A stretch of 64,000 nucleotides of DNA from Chryseobacterium turcicum (GCF_021010565.1 NZ_JAJNAY010000001.1:2274001-2338000), one strand, 5' to 3'. Numbered from the stretch's first letter, positions 1 through 9,305 are shown. Notes: a model not told the origin generated them from the sequence alone. Program-made: numbers and translations.

Positions 1-1476
1 CAAATGCCGCCCGTAGATTTGTTGAAGGAATACGGAAACGAAGAAATCTCAATTAATAAGGAAGAATTAGAAGAGAATAAAAATAAAATTGTTGGTCTTC
101 TTAAAAATTTCAACGTTGGAATTGCTGAAATTAAAGCAACCATCGGGCCCACGGTTACTTTGTATGAAATCGTTCCTGAAGCGGGAATCAGAGTGGCTTC
201 GATTAAGAAATTGCAGGATGACATTGCCTTGAATCTTTCAGCTTTAGGAATTAGAATTATAGCGCCAATGCCTGGAAAAGGAACGATTGGTATTGAAGTT
301 CCTAGAAAAAATCCTACGATGGTTTCTATGAGGTCGGTGATTGCTTCTCAGAAATTCCAAAATACAGATATGGATTTACCTGTTGTTTTTGGAAAAACAA
401 TTTCTAATGAAGTGTTTATGGCAGATTTGTCTAAAATGCCTCACCTTTTGATGGCGGGAGCAACCGGACAAGGAAAATCTGTAGGTATTAATGCAATCCT
501 TACTTCTTTATTATACAAAAAACATCCGAGTGAACTGAAGTTTGTAATGGTGGATCCTAAAAAGGTTGAACTTTCTTTATATTCAAAAATCGAAAGACAT
601 TACTTGGCAAAACTTCCTGATTCTGATGATGCAATTATTACGGATACTAATAAAGTGATTAATACGCTAAATTCTCTCTGTGTTGAGATGGATCAGCGAT
701 ATGATTTGCTTAAAAATGCTTTCTGTAAAAATTTAAAAGAATACAATAAAAAGTTCACTGAAAGAAAATTAAACCCAGAAAACGGACACCGTTATTTACC
801 TTACATTGTTTTGGTGGTGGATGAGTTTGCAGATTTAATTATGACTGCCGGAAAAGAAGTTGAGCTTCCTATCGCAAGATTAGCACAACTGGCAAGAGCG
901 GTGGGAATTCACTTAATTGTTGCAACACAAAGACCGTCTGTAAATGTAATTACAGGGATGATTAAAGCTAACTTCCCTGCAAGAGCTGCATTTAGGGTAA
1001 TTTCAAGTGTAGATTCAAGAACGATTTTAGATTCTACAGGAGCTGATCAGCTGATTGGAAAAGGAGATATGCTTTATTTTAACGGAAATGAAATTTTAAG
1101 ACTTCAGTGTGCATTTGTAGATACTCCGGAAGTTGAAAGACTGGCTGAGTTTATTGGGGAACAAAAAGGGTATGCTTCAGCGTTCTTACTTCCAGAATAT
1201 GTTTCTGAAGAAGCAACAAGTACTGTCGGAGCCTTTGATCCTAACGAAAAAGATTCTTTATTTGAAGATGCAGCAAGAATTATCGTTTCAACACAGCAGG
1301 GTTCTACTTCTATGCTTCAAAGACAGTTGAAATTAGGATATAACAGAGCCGGAAGAATTATGGATCAGTTGGAGGCAAGCGGTATTGTTGGTGGGTTTAA
1401 TGGTGCTAAAGCGAGAGAAGTTCTGATTAGTGATTTGTATTCTTTGGAACAGTTTTTGGAAGATTTGCGAAATTAA
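1..1476 (+). CDS. ftsK: DNA translocase FtsK, 3' part (gene begins before window)
   Basis: This is the motor part of the septal DNA translocase that moves chromosome ends through the closing division site. The reading frame is open at the left edge, so the N-terminal membrane segments lie outside the window. Counting from the ATG at 4, a Walker A motif (AGATGQGKS) is at about residues 151-159, a Walker B motif (LVVDEFADLIM) near 270-280, and ATQRPSV follows. The last 65 residues resemble the winged-helix gamma domain that reads polar KOPS-type sequences (STSMLQRQLKLGYNRAGRI). The lolA-like gene follows after 64 bases on the same strand, as is common in Bacteroidota. Confidence 0.95.
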   Translation, partial: QMPPVDLLKEYGNEEISINKEELEENKNKIVGLLKNFNVGIAEIKATIGPTVTLYEIVPEAGIRVASIKKLQDDIALNLSALGIRIIAPMPGKGTIGIEVPRKNPTMVSMRSVIASQKFQNTDMDLPVVFGKTISNEVFMADLSKMPHLLMAGATGQGKSVGINAILTSLLYKKHPSELKFVMVDPKKVELSLYSKIERHYLAKLPDSDDAIITDTNKVINTLNSLCVEMDQRYDLLKNAFCKNLKEYNKKFTERKLNPENGHRYLPYIVLVVDEFADLIMTAGKEVELPIARLAQLARAVGIHLIVATQRPSVNVITGMIKANFPARAAFRVISSVDSRTILDSTGADQLIGKGDMLYFNGNEILRLQCAFVDTPEVERLAEFIGEQKGYASAFLLPEYVSEEATSTVGAFDPNEKDSLFEDAARIIVSTQQGSTSMLQRQLKLGYNRAGRIMDQLEASGIVGGFNGAKAREVLISDLYSLEQFLEDLRN

Positions 1477-1540
1477 ATTTTAAAAAGACAATCTTTAACT
1501 TTCAGGTTGTATGAAAGTCTAAATAATAGAAAAATTAAAA

Positions 1541-2188
1541 ATGAAAAAAATAATATCAAAAATAGTTGTAGGAACATTGGTCGTAGGAAGTATTGGTTTT
1601 GTGCAGGCTCAAAAAATTGATGCCAAGGCAAAGAAAATATTAGATGATATTACGGCAAATTATAATTCTAAGAAAAATTCATACTTCAAATTTGCTTTCG
1701 GAAGCGGAATGAACGGAACTGTTTCTAAAACAGAGCCGGGAATTTATTATTCTGCAGGCGATAAGTATAAGTTGAAAATCATGGAAACGGAACAGATTTT
1801 TGACGGAAATAAAATCTACAACATCAATACCGAAGACATGGAGGTGACCGTGGCAAAGCCAAATGCAAACAGTACGATGTTCTCCCCTATCAATTATCTT
1901 ACTTCTTACAGAAAAGATTATAATGTTGCTTACAGCGGTAAAAAAACGGTAGATGGTGTGAGTGCAGATTTAATTAAACTAACTCCTGTAAAAGCAAACG
2001 GATTAAAATATATTTATCTTTATGTAGACTCAGACAAAAAGCAAATGCTGAAACTAGAGCAATACGGAAACAACAAAGATATCTCTGTAATTGCAATTAA
2101 AGAATACAAGGAAAACCAACAATTAGACCCTAATATGTTTGTTTTTGACAAGACAAAATTTAAAAATTATCTTGTTACAGAATTATAA
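1541..2188 (+). CDS. lolA: LolA-like outer-membrane lipoprotein carrier protein
   Basis: This 215-residue protein has a signal peptide (MKKIISKIVVGTLVVGSIGF, cleavage after VQA). The mature part resembles the LolA/LolB half-barrel fold: an N-terminal helix (DDITANYNSKKNSYFKF) followed by beta-rich sequence with motifs such as QIFDGNKIYNIN and DGVSADLIKLTP. LolA carries lipoproteins through the periplasm from the LolCDE complex to the outer membrane. It lies just downstream of ftsK and ends in a strong hairpin terminator. A LolD-type ATPase is also in this window at 52952-53620, but not adjacent. The family assignment is from sequence resemblance; cargo transfer is inferred. Confidence 0.85.
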   Translation: MKKIISKIVVGTLVVGSIGFVQAQKIDAKAKKILDDITANYNSKKNSYFKFAFGSGMNGTVSKTEPGIYYSAGDKYKLKIMETEQIFDGNKIYNINTEDMEVTVAKPNANSTMFSPINYLTSYRKDYNVAYSGKKTVDGVSADLIKLTPVKANGLKYIYLYVDSDKKQMLKLEQYGNNKDISVIAIKEYKENQQLDPNMFVFDKTKFKNYLVTEL

Positions 2189-2212
2189 ATCTAAATAAAT
2201 ATTAAAATTTAA

Positions 2213-2241
2213 AGTCACAAAGAAAACTTTGTGGCTTTTTT
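2213..2241 (+). terminator. Intrinsic terminator after lolA
   Basis: A ten-base stem AGTCACAAAG / CTTTGTGGCT with one G-T pair and an AAAA loop is followed by a run of T. It lies 25 bases after the lolA stop and only three bases before the -7 box of the next gene. Confidence 0.85.
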
Positions 2242-2243
2242 AT

Positions 2244-2251
2244 TAATTTTG
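2244..2251 (+). promoter_or_regulatory. Bacteroidota -7 box of the lptF/G gene
   Basis: TAATTTTG matches TAnnTTTG exactly and ends four bases before the ATG at 2256. The transcript would have almost no leader or be leaderless. No convincing -33 element was found at the usual distance, because that stretch is the terminator hairpin of the gene before. Confidence 0.5.
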
Positions 2252-2255
2252 GCGA

Positions 2256-3710
2256 ATGTTTAAAATCTTAGACCGATATATCATCAAGACCTTTTTTGGT
2301 CCGTTTTTATTTATATTCAGTGTACTGTTTTTTATATTTATAGTAAACATTATCTGGATTCAGCTGGGTCAGTTTATGGGTAAAGGTTTGACGACTTTAC
2401 AGATCATGAAGCTCCTTTTCTATCTTGGAGTAAGTGTAGTAAGTATGGTGTTGCCATTAACAGTTTTATTGGCAAGTATCATGTCTTTCGGGGAACTGGG
2501 AGAACGGTACGAATTGGCCGCCATGAAAGCTGCCGGAATATCTTTAACGCGTGTGATGCTGCCGCTTTTGGGGGTAACCGCTGTTTTAGCAGTCATGCTC
2601 TACTTTTTCTCTAATAATATTATTCCTGATTTTCAACGGAAGGCGAAAAATATGCTATTTAATATTGCTCAAACCAAACCTGCCTTAAACTTTACGCCGG
2701 GTCAGTTTATTGATCAGATTCCTGGTGTCATGGTTAAATTTGACAAAATAAAAGGGGAAGATGGAAGAGATTTGGAAGGTATTTTTATCCATAAAAAAGC
2801 AGGTAATTACGAAAATCAACAGACGATTGTTGCCGAAAAAGGAAAATTTGCAAATGCTGTGAATAGAAAATATATGAAGCTTATCCTTTATAACGGAAGT
2901 GTAATTGAAGACAATTATGCCGGAAAAGCAGATAATGTAAGATTAAAGCAACCTGATCAGGCAACAAAATTTGATACTTTGATCACGCATTTTGACATTA
3001 GCGAATTAATTGATAAAGCCATCGAAAAAGAACAGATTACAGACGACTACCGTTTTCAAACGTATACTGAGCTTTTAGGTACAATTGATAAGGCTAAAAA
3101 AGACAATAGTAGAACTGCAGATAATATCAGTAACGACATTATTTCTCAAACGAATTCTGTAGTTACGTATATGGATAAAAATAAAACCAAAGCCCCTATA
3201 AAGTCTCAGTATAAATTAGACACCATAAAAGGAGAAAAGAAACTACAGATTCTTACCAATGCTTATTCTAGGTTGGATAATCTGAAAACCAATTTAGATG
3301 CTAAAGAAAAAGAGATTGATCCTAGTGTAAAATATTTCAGCAAAGTGGTTATTTACCAGCAGAGAATCCTTACCTATTCTTTTACATGTATTATATTTTT
3401 TATGATTGGTGCCAGTTTAGGATCTATTATCCGAAAAGGAGGAATGGGCGTTCCGGTAATCATAGCGATTGTAATATTTATTATTTTCTATGTCATTAAT
3501 GTAGGTTTTGAAAACGTAGCATGGTCCGGAAAAATGAGCCCGTATATTGCGGCTTGGCTTCCCAATATTATCTTATTTCCTTTTGGGATTTTAATGACTT
3601 ATAAAGCCTTAACAGACTCTCAGCTATTCGATTCTGAAAAGTATAAAACTTTGTTTAAACCAATCACGAAGTTATTCGTCAAACAAAAAGAACATCAACG
3701 TTATCAATAA
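2256..3710 (+). CDS. LptF/LptG family lipopolysaccharide export permease
   Basis: This 484-residue inner-membrane protein belongs to the YjgP/YjgQ (LptF/LptG) family, which pairs with the LptB ATPase to lift LPS from the inner membrane to the periplasmic bridge. The N-terminal half has the family hallmarks: DRYIIKTFFGPFLFIF, then two hydrophobic spans and the cytoplasmic coupling segment GELGERYELAAMKAAGIS. A large periplasmic domain with a charged, helical stretch (about residues 245-350) precedes three C-terminal membrane segments. I cannot say from sequence whether it is the F or G partner; only one copy is present here. Confidence 0.9.
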   Translation: MFKILDRYIIKTFFGPFLFIFSVLFFIFIVNIIWIQLGQFMGKGLTTLQIMKLLFYLGVSVVSMVLPLTVLLASIMSFGELGERYELAAMKAAGISLTRVMLPLLGVTAVLAVMLYFFSNNIIPDFQRKAKNMLFNIAQTKPALNFTPGQFIDQIPGVMVKFDKIKGEDGRDLEGIFIHKKAGNYENQQTIVAEKGKFANAVNRKYMKLILYNGSVIEDNYAGKADNVRLKQPDQATKFDTLITHFDISELIDKAIEKEQITDDYRFQTYTELLGTIDKAKKDNSRTADNISNDIISQTNSVVTYMDKNKTKAPIKSQYKLDTIKGEKKLQILTNAYSRLDNLKTNLDAKEKEIDPSVKYFSKVVIYQQRILTYSFTCIIFFMIGASLGSIIRKGGMGVPVIIAIVIFIIFYVINVGFENVAWSGKMSPYIAAWLPNIILFPFGILMTYKALTDSQLFDSEKYKTLFKPITKLFVKQKEHQRYQ

Positions 3711-3726
3711 ACATAAAAAAATACTT

Positions 3727-3757
3727 AAAGATTCGGAGGTTTTCCGAATCTTTTTTT
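3727..3757 (+). terminator. Intrinsic terminator after lptF/G
   Basis: An 11-base perfect stem, AAAGATTCGGA with TCCGAATCTTT, has a GGTTT loop and is followed by seven T. Confidence 0.9.
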
Positions 3758-3805
3758 GTAGTATGTTGAAAAAATATCATTTAAGTTTATTTAATTATAA
3801 AAAAT

Positions 3806-3813
3806 TATCTTTG
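3806..3813 (+). promoter_or_regulatory. -7 box upstream of the gene at 3835
   Basis: TATCTTTG fits TAnnTTTG and lies 21 bases before the ATG, after the terminator of the previous gene. The -33 element is not clear. Confidence 0.5.
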
Positions 3814-3834
3814 TGGGGATTTAAATAAATTTAT

Positions 3835-4623
3835 ATGAAGAAATTATTACTTGTTGGATTATTAAGCCTAGTTTCATTGAATGTATATGCTCAGGATGAT
3901 AATACTGAATACGAAATGAGAGTTGGCGAAAAAACTGGCTATATCATCGACAAAAGCGGAAAGAAAATTGAAGGTATTGTAAGGTTGGTAGGTGATGAAA
4001 TGAATCCCTGGACTAATCAGAAGAAAGTAAAATTCATTGCTTCTGCTGATATTGACAATGCTAAGAAGAAACAAAAATTCAAAACCTTCGATACGGATGA
4101 TTTGAAAGGCTATATGGCAATTGATAACAATAACGAAAGACATTTTGAATCTATAAAATATACCAATACAAAAGAAGCTTACAACACATCGAACGGAGGA
4201 TTAAGTGGAGGATTAAAAGCATTTAATAACCTTACAAAAAGTAATCAGTTTGCTGAGTTAGTGGCAGATGGTAAGATTAAAGTATACAAATTGTACGGTT
4301 ATCCGACAACTTTTTCAGCGGGAGGTCAGGTTGCTGTAGCAGAGGAAGAAACTAGAAAAATGAGAGTAAATCCGTCTTATATTTACTCTAAAAAAGGTGG
4401 AAAAGCGGAAGAACTGACAGTGGCAAAAGCAAAAATGATAGTTGCAGACTGTCCTATTGTAAAAGGAAAAGTAACAAGTGGAGAATACGGTTCTTTAAAA
4501 GAAGATAAAAAGAAAAGATCAGGATTGGGGAAACTCATCAAAAATGAAATCGACAATGCAATGTCCGATAATCTTTCTATTGTGAATGAGGTAATCTATG
4601 ATTACAACGAAAATTGTAAATAG
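3835..4623 (+). CDS. Secreted protein of unknown function
   Basis: This 262-residue protein starts with a clear signal peptide (MKKLLLVGLLSLVSLNVYAQ). The mature part is lysine-rich with no recognised motif. Stretches such as TGYIIDKSGKKIEGIVRL and EYGSLKEDKKKRSGLGKL suggest beta-rich segments and a basic C-terminal region. A similar opening (a protein asking for a residue change at ...KKIEGIV) is often seen in flavobacterial exported proteins of no known role. It has its own promoter and a terminator behind it, so it is probably monocistronic. Confidence 0.8.
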   Translation: MKKLLLVGLLSLVSLNVYAQDDNTEYEMRVGEKTGYIIDKSGKKIEGIVRLVGDEMNPWTNQKKVKFIASADIDNAKKKQKFKTFDTDDLKGYMAIDNNNERHFESIKYTNTKEAYNTSNGGLSGGLKAFNNLTKSNQFAELVADGKIKVYKLYGYPTTFSAGGQVAVAEEETRKMRVNPSYIYSKKGGKAEELTVAKAKMIVADCPIVKGKVTSGEYGSLKEDKKKRSGLGKLIKNEIDNAMSDNLSIVNEVIYDYNENCK

Positions 4624-4629
4624 GTTTTT

Positions 4630-4675
4630 ATTAAAATAAAGAGGAAATACATTTGTATTTTCTCTTTATTTTAAT
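4630..4675. terminator. Long symmetrical hairpin, probable bidirectional terminator
   Basis: The arms 4630-4650 and 4655-4675 form a 21-base stem with one G-T pair and an ATTT loop. The outer stem is A/T only, so a T run follows on either strand. It separates two small exported-protein genes. Confidence 0.8.
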
Positions 4676-4693
4676 AAAACTTTAAAAATAGAT

Positions 4694-5395
4694 ATGAAGA
4701 GAATTATTTTTATTCTATCAACGATTTCAGTAATTTCTTGCTCGGGGAATTCTGAAGGCGTTGCAGGCTCAAGCAATATTAATCAAGAATCTCCCATTGA
4801 AAATCTGAACGTTCAAACTACTAATTTTTCAGAAATTGACAGTAGTGGAGTTTTGATGTTTCCACTTAAAATGGGCGAAAGCAGAAGTGAAAATGGAAGT
4901 TCTTCTTATAAAGAGATTCCCCAATCTGAATTTTGGAACATCATGTTTTACAACTCTAAAACAAGTAATTATTATTTACTGACAAAAGATAAAATTTTAA
5001 TTGAGAATTTTAATGATGCAGAAACAATTTCAACTAATAAAACAAATTATATTTTTTATACAGCCAGAAGTTTAGATTATAATAAAGACAAACTTTTGAA
5101 TCATCAAGACCCTTTATATCTGTATGTGTCAAATAAAAAAGGTGAAAATTTTAGACAACTTTCTCCAAATAATTTTAATCTGGAAAATTGGGAATATATA
5201 AAATCTACCAATAAAGTGGTTTTCTCTGCATCAAAAGACAGTAATAAAAATAATCTTTTTGACGATAAAGATGAAGTTGTTGCTTTTGAAGTAAACGTTG
5301 ATTCAAATGAATTGGCAAAAGAAATTTTCAGTTCTGAAACAAAAAACGAACTCAAAAAACTATATGACAGAGACTGGAAAAAGGTGAAAAAATAG
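4694..5395 (+). CDS. Lipoprotein of unknown function
   Basis: This 233-residue protein has a lipoprotein signal (MKRIIFILSTISVISCSGNS, lipobox Cys at about 16). Two stretches look like calcium-loop or thrombospondin-type Asp-rich repeats: DYNKDKLLNHQDPLY and SKDSNKNNLFDDKDEV (DxNxDxxxxxxD pattern). The sequence KKGENFRQLSPNNFNLENW recalls beta-propeller proteins of the TolB/WD40 type that report 'display' values. I do not recognise a defined family. It is followed closely by another small exported protein. Confidence 0.75.
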   Translation: MKRIIFILSTISVISCSGNSEGVAGSSNINQESPIENLNVQTTNFSEIDSSGVLMFPLKMGESRSENGSSSYKEIPQSEFWNIMFYNSKTSNYYLLTKDKILIENFNDAETISTNKTNYIFYTARSLDYNKDKLLNHQDPLYLYVSNKKGENFRQLSPNNFNLENWEYIKSTNKVVFSASKDSNKNNLFDDKDEVVAFEVNVDSNELAKEIFSSETKNELKKLYDRDWKKVKK

Positions 5396-5438
5396 TCTGC
5401 CAACATTTGCTTTTAATCATTTGAAAATAATATGTATC

Positions 5439-5780
5439 ATGAAAAATGTATTTATGTTAGCCTTAATTTTCTGTGCTTCATTTTGTTTTGCTCAAAAGGA
5501 AGACCTTAAAAAAACAATTAAGGAAGAAAGTATTGGTGGTAGTTTAGATTTTACTAAAACTATAGAAGAAAAATACTCATCTGCTCCGTTTATTCGTTTT
5601 GGTGATATTCTGTATAATAAAAAAGATTTTGCTATTTTATTTTGGGGTGCAAAAGTGAAACATTTGGGGATAGAATCTTTAGACGAAGCGATTAAGCTTT
5701 GGGAAGAAATTCATAAGAAAAAATTAACGAAGTCGGAAAATAAAGCATTAAAAACAGGTTTTGAAACAAAGTTTGAGTAA
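5439..5780 (+). CDS. Small secreted protein of unknown function
   Basis: I chose the ATG at 5439 because it begins a normal signal peptide (MKNVFMLALIFCASFCFAQ). An upstream ATG in frame at 5421 would add six residues in front of it. The mature part is about 94 residues, charged, and contains DILYNKKDFAILFWGAKVKH. I do not recognise the family. It lies 43 bases after the lipoprotein gene on the same strand and could share its transcript. Confidence 0.7.
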   Translation: MKNVFMLALIFCASFCFAQKEDLKKTIKEESIGGSLDFTKTIEEKYSSAPFIRFGDILYNKKDFAILFWGAKVKHLGIESLDEAIKLWEEIHKKKLTKSENKALKTGFETKFE

Positions 5781-5870
5781 GGGTATTAGTTTGAAAACTC
5801 TATATTTTCCATATTTTTTGCTTTACTCAAAAAAAACAAAATCTTTATTCAAATTGTATTTTATAAAAAC

Positions 5871-5904
5871 AAACAAGAGGATCCATCACTGAATCCTCTT
5901 GTTT
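5871..5904. terminator. Bidirectional terminator between 5439 gene and frr
   Basis: The 12-base perfect stem AAACAAGAGGAT / ATCCTCTTGTTT has a ten-base loop and A/T-rich flanks on both sides. It lies between two convergent genes. Confidence 0.85.
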
Positions 5905-5927
5905 TATATATTTTCAAAATCTGAAAA

Positions 5928-6482
5928 TTATACTTTCATAATTTCAGCTTCTTTTGTCTTCAGGTGGTCTTCACAAGATTTCACATATTTGTCGGTAAGC
6001 TCCTGAATAGTTGCTTCCACATTTTTTACTAAATCTTCAGAAACACCTTCCAGTTTTTTCAGTTCTTTAATACCGTTTTGTCTTGCATTTCTTACAACAA
6101 TTTTAGTATCTTCTGCTTCTCCTTTAGCTTGTTTTGCTAAATCTTTTCTTCTGTCCTCCGTTAAAGGTGGTACATTTAAGATGATATTTTCACCGTTGTT
6201 AGACGGAGCAAAACCTAAATTAGAATTGATAATTGCTTTTTCTATCGCTCCAATCGCAGTTCTATCCCAAGGTTGAATAGAGATGGTCATCGCATCGGGT
6301 ACAGAAACGTTAGCAACTTGATTAAGAGGAGTTGGAGCGCCATAATATTCTACCATTACATCCTGAACCATGTTCGTAGATGCACGCCCAGCTCTGATTC
6401 TTTGAAATGCATGCTCCAAGTGCTTTATAGCCGCTTCCATATCATGTTTTACAGATTCTACGATAAGATCTAATTCTTCCAT
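5928..6482 (-). CDS. frr: Ribosome recycling factor
   Basis: Ribosome recycling factor splits post-termination ribosomes together with EF-G. The 184-residue product from the ATG at 6482 (MEELDLIVESVKHDM) has the normal family length. The frame extends ten codons further upstream, but those residues are not family-like. Typical RRF segments are visible: RAGRAS near the N-terminus, YYGAPTPLNQVANVSVPD, IQPWD, NNGENIILNVPPLTEDRRK, and the C-terminal helix ending in KTKEAEIMKV. It follows pyrH after 108 bases on the same strand, the usual bacterial order pyrH-frr. Confidence 0.97.
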   Translation of the reverse strand: MEELDLIVESVKHDMEAAIKHLEHAFQRIRAGRASTNMVQDVMVEYYGAPTPLNQVANVSVPDAMTISIQPWDRTAIGAIEKAIINSNLGFAPSNNGENIILNVPPLTEDRRKDLAKQAKGEAEDTKIVVRNARQNGIKELKKLEGVSEDLVKNVEATIQELTDKYVKSCEDHLKTKEAEIMKV

Positions 6483-6590
6483 TATATATATAAAATTTGA
6501 ATAGTTACACATTAATAATATAAATAATAAGTAATGGGTAATGAGTAATTGTTTTTACCTGATTCCTAAAACCTATTATCTCCTACCTAG

Positions 6591-7298
6591 TTACAAATTG
6601 ACTAAAGTTCCTACATTTTCGCCATCTACAATTTTCACCAAATTACCATCTTTATTCATATCAAAAACAATAATCGGTAATTTATTTTCATGGCTTAATG
6701 TAAAGGCAGTCATGTCCATTACTTTAAGGTCTTTTTCAAAAACTTCTTCGAAAGTTAAAGAATTATATTTTACTGCATTTTCGTTTTTCTCAGGATCGCT
6801 GTCGTAGATACCGTCTACTCTTGTTCCTTTTAGAATCACATCAGCTCCGATTTCGATAGCTCTTAATGTTGCTGCAGTATCAGTGGTGAAATAAGGATTT
6901 CCTGTTCCAGCTCCGAAGATTACGACTCTACCTTTTTCAAGATGTCTTACTGCTCTTCTTTTAATGAAGGGTTCAGCCACTTTATCCATTTCAATAGCAG
7001 ATTGTAGTCTGGTTTTAATTCCTGCATCTTCCAAAGCACCTTGCAAAGCCATTCCGTTGATTACCGTTGCAAGCATTCCCATATAATCGCCTTGTACTCT
7101 ATCCATCCCTTTTGCAGCTCCTGCTACACCACGGAAAATATTTCCTCCTCCAATTACAATCGCAATTTCGCAGCCTCTGTCAACCACTTTCTTGATTTCC
7201 TGAGCATATTCCATCAGCCTTTCGGTATCAATACCATATTGTCTGTTTCCCATTAGTGCCTCACCGCTCAGTTTTAGAAGGATTCTTTTATATTTCAT
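6591..7298 (-). CDS. pyrH: UMP kinase
   Basis: PyrH phosphorylates UMP to UDP in pyrimidine nucleotide synthesis. The 235-residue protein carries the amino-acid-kinase fold signatures: [12 protein letters not shown] at the N-terminus, [10 protein letters not shown] (about 47-56), [15 protein letters not shown] (about 130-144) and a late [14 protein letters not shown] segment. Length and motifs are complete. It is transcribed with frr from a promoter in the 168-base gap that it shares with the divergent porQ gene. Confidence 0.97.
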   Translation of the reverse strand: MKYKRILLKLSGEALMGNRQYGIDTERLMEYAQEIKKVVDRGCEIAIVIGGGNIFRGVAGAAKGMDRVQGDYMGMLATVINGMALQGALEDAGIKTRLQSAIEMDKVAEPFIKRRAVRHLEKGRVVIFGAGTGNPYFTTDTAATLRAIEIGADVILKGTRVDGIYDSDPEKNENAVKYNSLTFEEVFEKDLKVMDMTAFTLSHENKLPIIVFDMNKDGNLVKIVDGENVGTLVNL

Positions 7299-7353
7299 CT
7301 TTAATTTTAAATAATAGTTTTTTAAGAATTAATTTCCTTGAAAATTAACTTTG

Positions 7354-7361
7354 CAAATATA
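7354..7361 (-). promoter_or_regulatory. -7 box for pyrH-frr
   Basis: On the minus strand this reads TATATTTG, a match to TAnnTTTG, 55 bases upstream of the pyrH start. A -33 element is not evident. Confidence 0.45.
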
Positions 7362-7417
7362 ATCATTAAAAATATTGTAAAAAAGAAAAATATTATACAT
7401 AAATAATGACCTAAATA

Positions 7418-7448
7418 TTTTGATAAGTAGCAAAAAGGATTATTTTTG
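7418..7448 (+). promoter_or_regulatory. Promoter of porQ
   Basis: TTTTG (7418-7422) and TATTTTTG (7441-7448) are separated by 18 bases, matching the Bacteroidota -33/-7 arrangement. The start codon is 18 bases downstream. Confidence 0.7.
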
Positions 7449-7466
7449 CATTAATTAAATACTGAT

Positions 7467-8459
7467 TTGAAGAAAGTACTAATTTTTTCACTATTTCTTT
7501 CGGGAATTGTTTCATTTGCTCAAAATGGAACAAACGTTTACTCTTTCTTAAATATTCCCGTCTCTGCAAGACAGGCTGCTTTAGGTGGTGATGCAATTAC
7601 CATTAGAGATTACGATGTATCTTTTGCTATTGCCAACCCGGCTTTGCTTAATAAAGATTCAGATAAACAACTTTCGATAAATGCTTCTACCTATCTGGCA
7701 GACTCAAAATTCGGAACACTTGCTTTTGCTAAAGATTTAGACAATGGGCATATGGTGACTGTAAATGCGAGATATTTAGGCTACGGAAACATCCCCAGAA
7801 CTGACGAAAGCGGTTTTGAAATGGGAGAATTCTCAGCGTCTGATGTTGCTGTAGGAGCAGGATATGCTTATCAGTTTGAAGAAGACTGGACGATTGGTGG
7901 AGGATTAAATTTTATCACTTCAAAAATCGATACCTATACTTCTTCTGCCCTATCTGGGACTTTAGCCGCAACGTATCACAACAAGCAAAGCAAAGAAGTT
8001 GCTTCTGTAGTGCTTAGAAATTTCGGATATCAGTTTAAATCTTTTAATGGCGAAAGAGAAAATCTTCCGTTTAGAATAGATTTAGGATATACCAAAATAT
8101 TAAAAGCAATACCTCTTGCAATTACGATAACAGCCCACGACTTACAAAAATTTGATATTTCTTCTGATTATAATGTTAACGGACAGGAAATTGGCTTCGG
8201 AAGAAAACTTGCCGACCACTTTTCTTTAGGTGCCGAGCTTTTCCCTGAAAAAGGATTCAATATCAGATTAGGTTACAATGTAAGAAGAGGAAATGAGCTT
8301 GCTGTTGTTGACCAACGAAACTTTACTGGGTTGTCTGCAGGTTTTGGTCTTAAGATTTCAAAATTCCGTTTAGATTATGCTCATGTGAGATATCATAACT
8401 CTTCCAATGTCAATCAAATCGGGATTTCTGTAGATTTAAGCGGACGTAGAGGAGAATAA
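7467..8459 (+). CDS. porQ: Type IX secretion system protein PorQ
   Basis: PorQ is an outer-membrane beta-barrel partner of PorU/PorV/PorZ in the complex that releases and anchors T9SS cargo at the cell surface. The 330-residue protein begins with a signal peptide (cleavage near SFAQ) and the typical sequence NIPVSARQAALGGDAIT. The rest is made of alternating strands (GAGYAYQFEEDWTIGGGL, FSLGAELFPEKGFNIRLGYN) with a final strand RLDYAHVRYHNSSNVNQIG. The start is TTG; it gives a complete signal peptide and fits the promoter 18 bases upstream. Two T9SS type A cargo genes are in this window. Confidence 0.92.
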   Translation: MKKVLIFSLFLSGIVSFAQNGTNVYSFLNIPVSARQAALGGDAITIRDYDVSFAIANPALLNKDSDKQLSINASTYLADSKFGTLAFAKDLDNGHMVTVNARYLGYGNIPRTDESGFEMGEFSASDVAVGAGYAYQFEEDWTIGGGLNFITSKIDTYTSSALSGTLAATYHNKQSKEVASVVLRNFGYQFKSFNGERENLPFRIDLGYTKILKAIPLAITITAHDLQKFDISSDYNVNGQEIGFGRKLADHFSLGAELFPEKGFNIRLGYNVRRGNELAVVDQRNFTGLSAGFGLKISKFRLDYAHVRYHNSSNVNQIGISVDLSGRRGE

Positions 8460-8539
8460 ATTTTATCTAATTTTAAATTATTCAGGTTTAAACTTGAAAC
8501 ATTCTTGATTTTTTCAGAAAATTTCTTGAAATTTGTCCT

Positions 8540-9226
8540 ATGAAAAAACCAGTAATCGCTATTGATGGATTTTCTTCTACCGGAAAAAGTTCTATCTCAA
8601 AAATTATTGCCAAAAAATTGGGTATCGTACACTTAGATACCGGTGCTTTATATCGGGGTATTACTTGGTTTGCTCTGCAAAATTGTGTTGATGAAAATGA
8701 TAATATCAATTTATCAGAACTTTTCAAATCATTTCATTTAATTGAATTAGAATTTAAAAAAGAAGACGAAGAACTGGTTCTTTTCCTTAATCACATCAAT
8801 ATTGCCAAAGAAATCCGAAGCAACGAAGTGTCTGAAAATGTAAGCTTAGTGGCAAAACAGAAAGAAGTAAGAGATTTTTTGTTGGATGCACAAAGATTAA
8901 TAGCAAAAAATGGCGGAGTAATTATGGATGGAAGAGATATCGGAACTGTAGTTTTACCCGATGCTGATTTTAAATTTTTTCTCACCGCAAGTATTGATGA
9001 GCGTACAAAACGAAGATACAGCGAACTTCTATCTCTAAAAATAGAAGCTGATGAAACTAAAGTAAAAGAAAATCTTATTGAAAGAGACCGTATTGACAGT
9101 GAAAGAGAAATCTCACCCTTGCGACAGGCAGAAGATGCCATCGTTATTGACAATACAAATATGACAAAAAGTCAAACAATAGAAAGCATATTACAATATC
9201 TTACAAAAATTAACAATTTTTATTAG
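8540..9226 (+). CDS. cmk: Cytidylate kinase
   Basis: Cmk phosphorylates (d)CMP to (d)CDP. The 228-residue protein has the P-loop IDGFSSTGKSS at about residues 8-18 (the usual form is GPxGxGKS, here with Ser-Ser-Thr), HLDTGALYRG for substrate binding, MDGRDIGTVVLPDADFKFFL, and the LID region RDRIDSEREISPLRQAEDA. Length is normal. It stands 80 bases after porQ on the same strand; no clear promoter was seen. Confidence 0.96.
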   Translation: MKKPVIAIDGFSSTGKSSISKIIAKKLGIVHLDTGALYRGITWFALQNCVDENDNINLSELFKSFHLIELEFKKEDEELVLFLNHINIAKEIRSNEVSENVSLVAKQKEVRDFLLDAQRLIAKNGGVIMDGRDIGTVVLPDADFKFFLTASIDERTKRRYSELLSLKIEADETKVKENLIERDRIDSEREISPLRQAEDAIVIDNTNMTKSQTIESILQYLTKINNFY

Positions 9227-9305
9227 ACATAAACCTTGATTGGTATATTAATTGCAACCTTTTAAAACGAAAACTAGTATTTATTAACTATTAAAAAAAC
9301 AAAAA

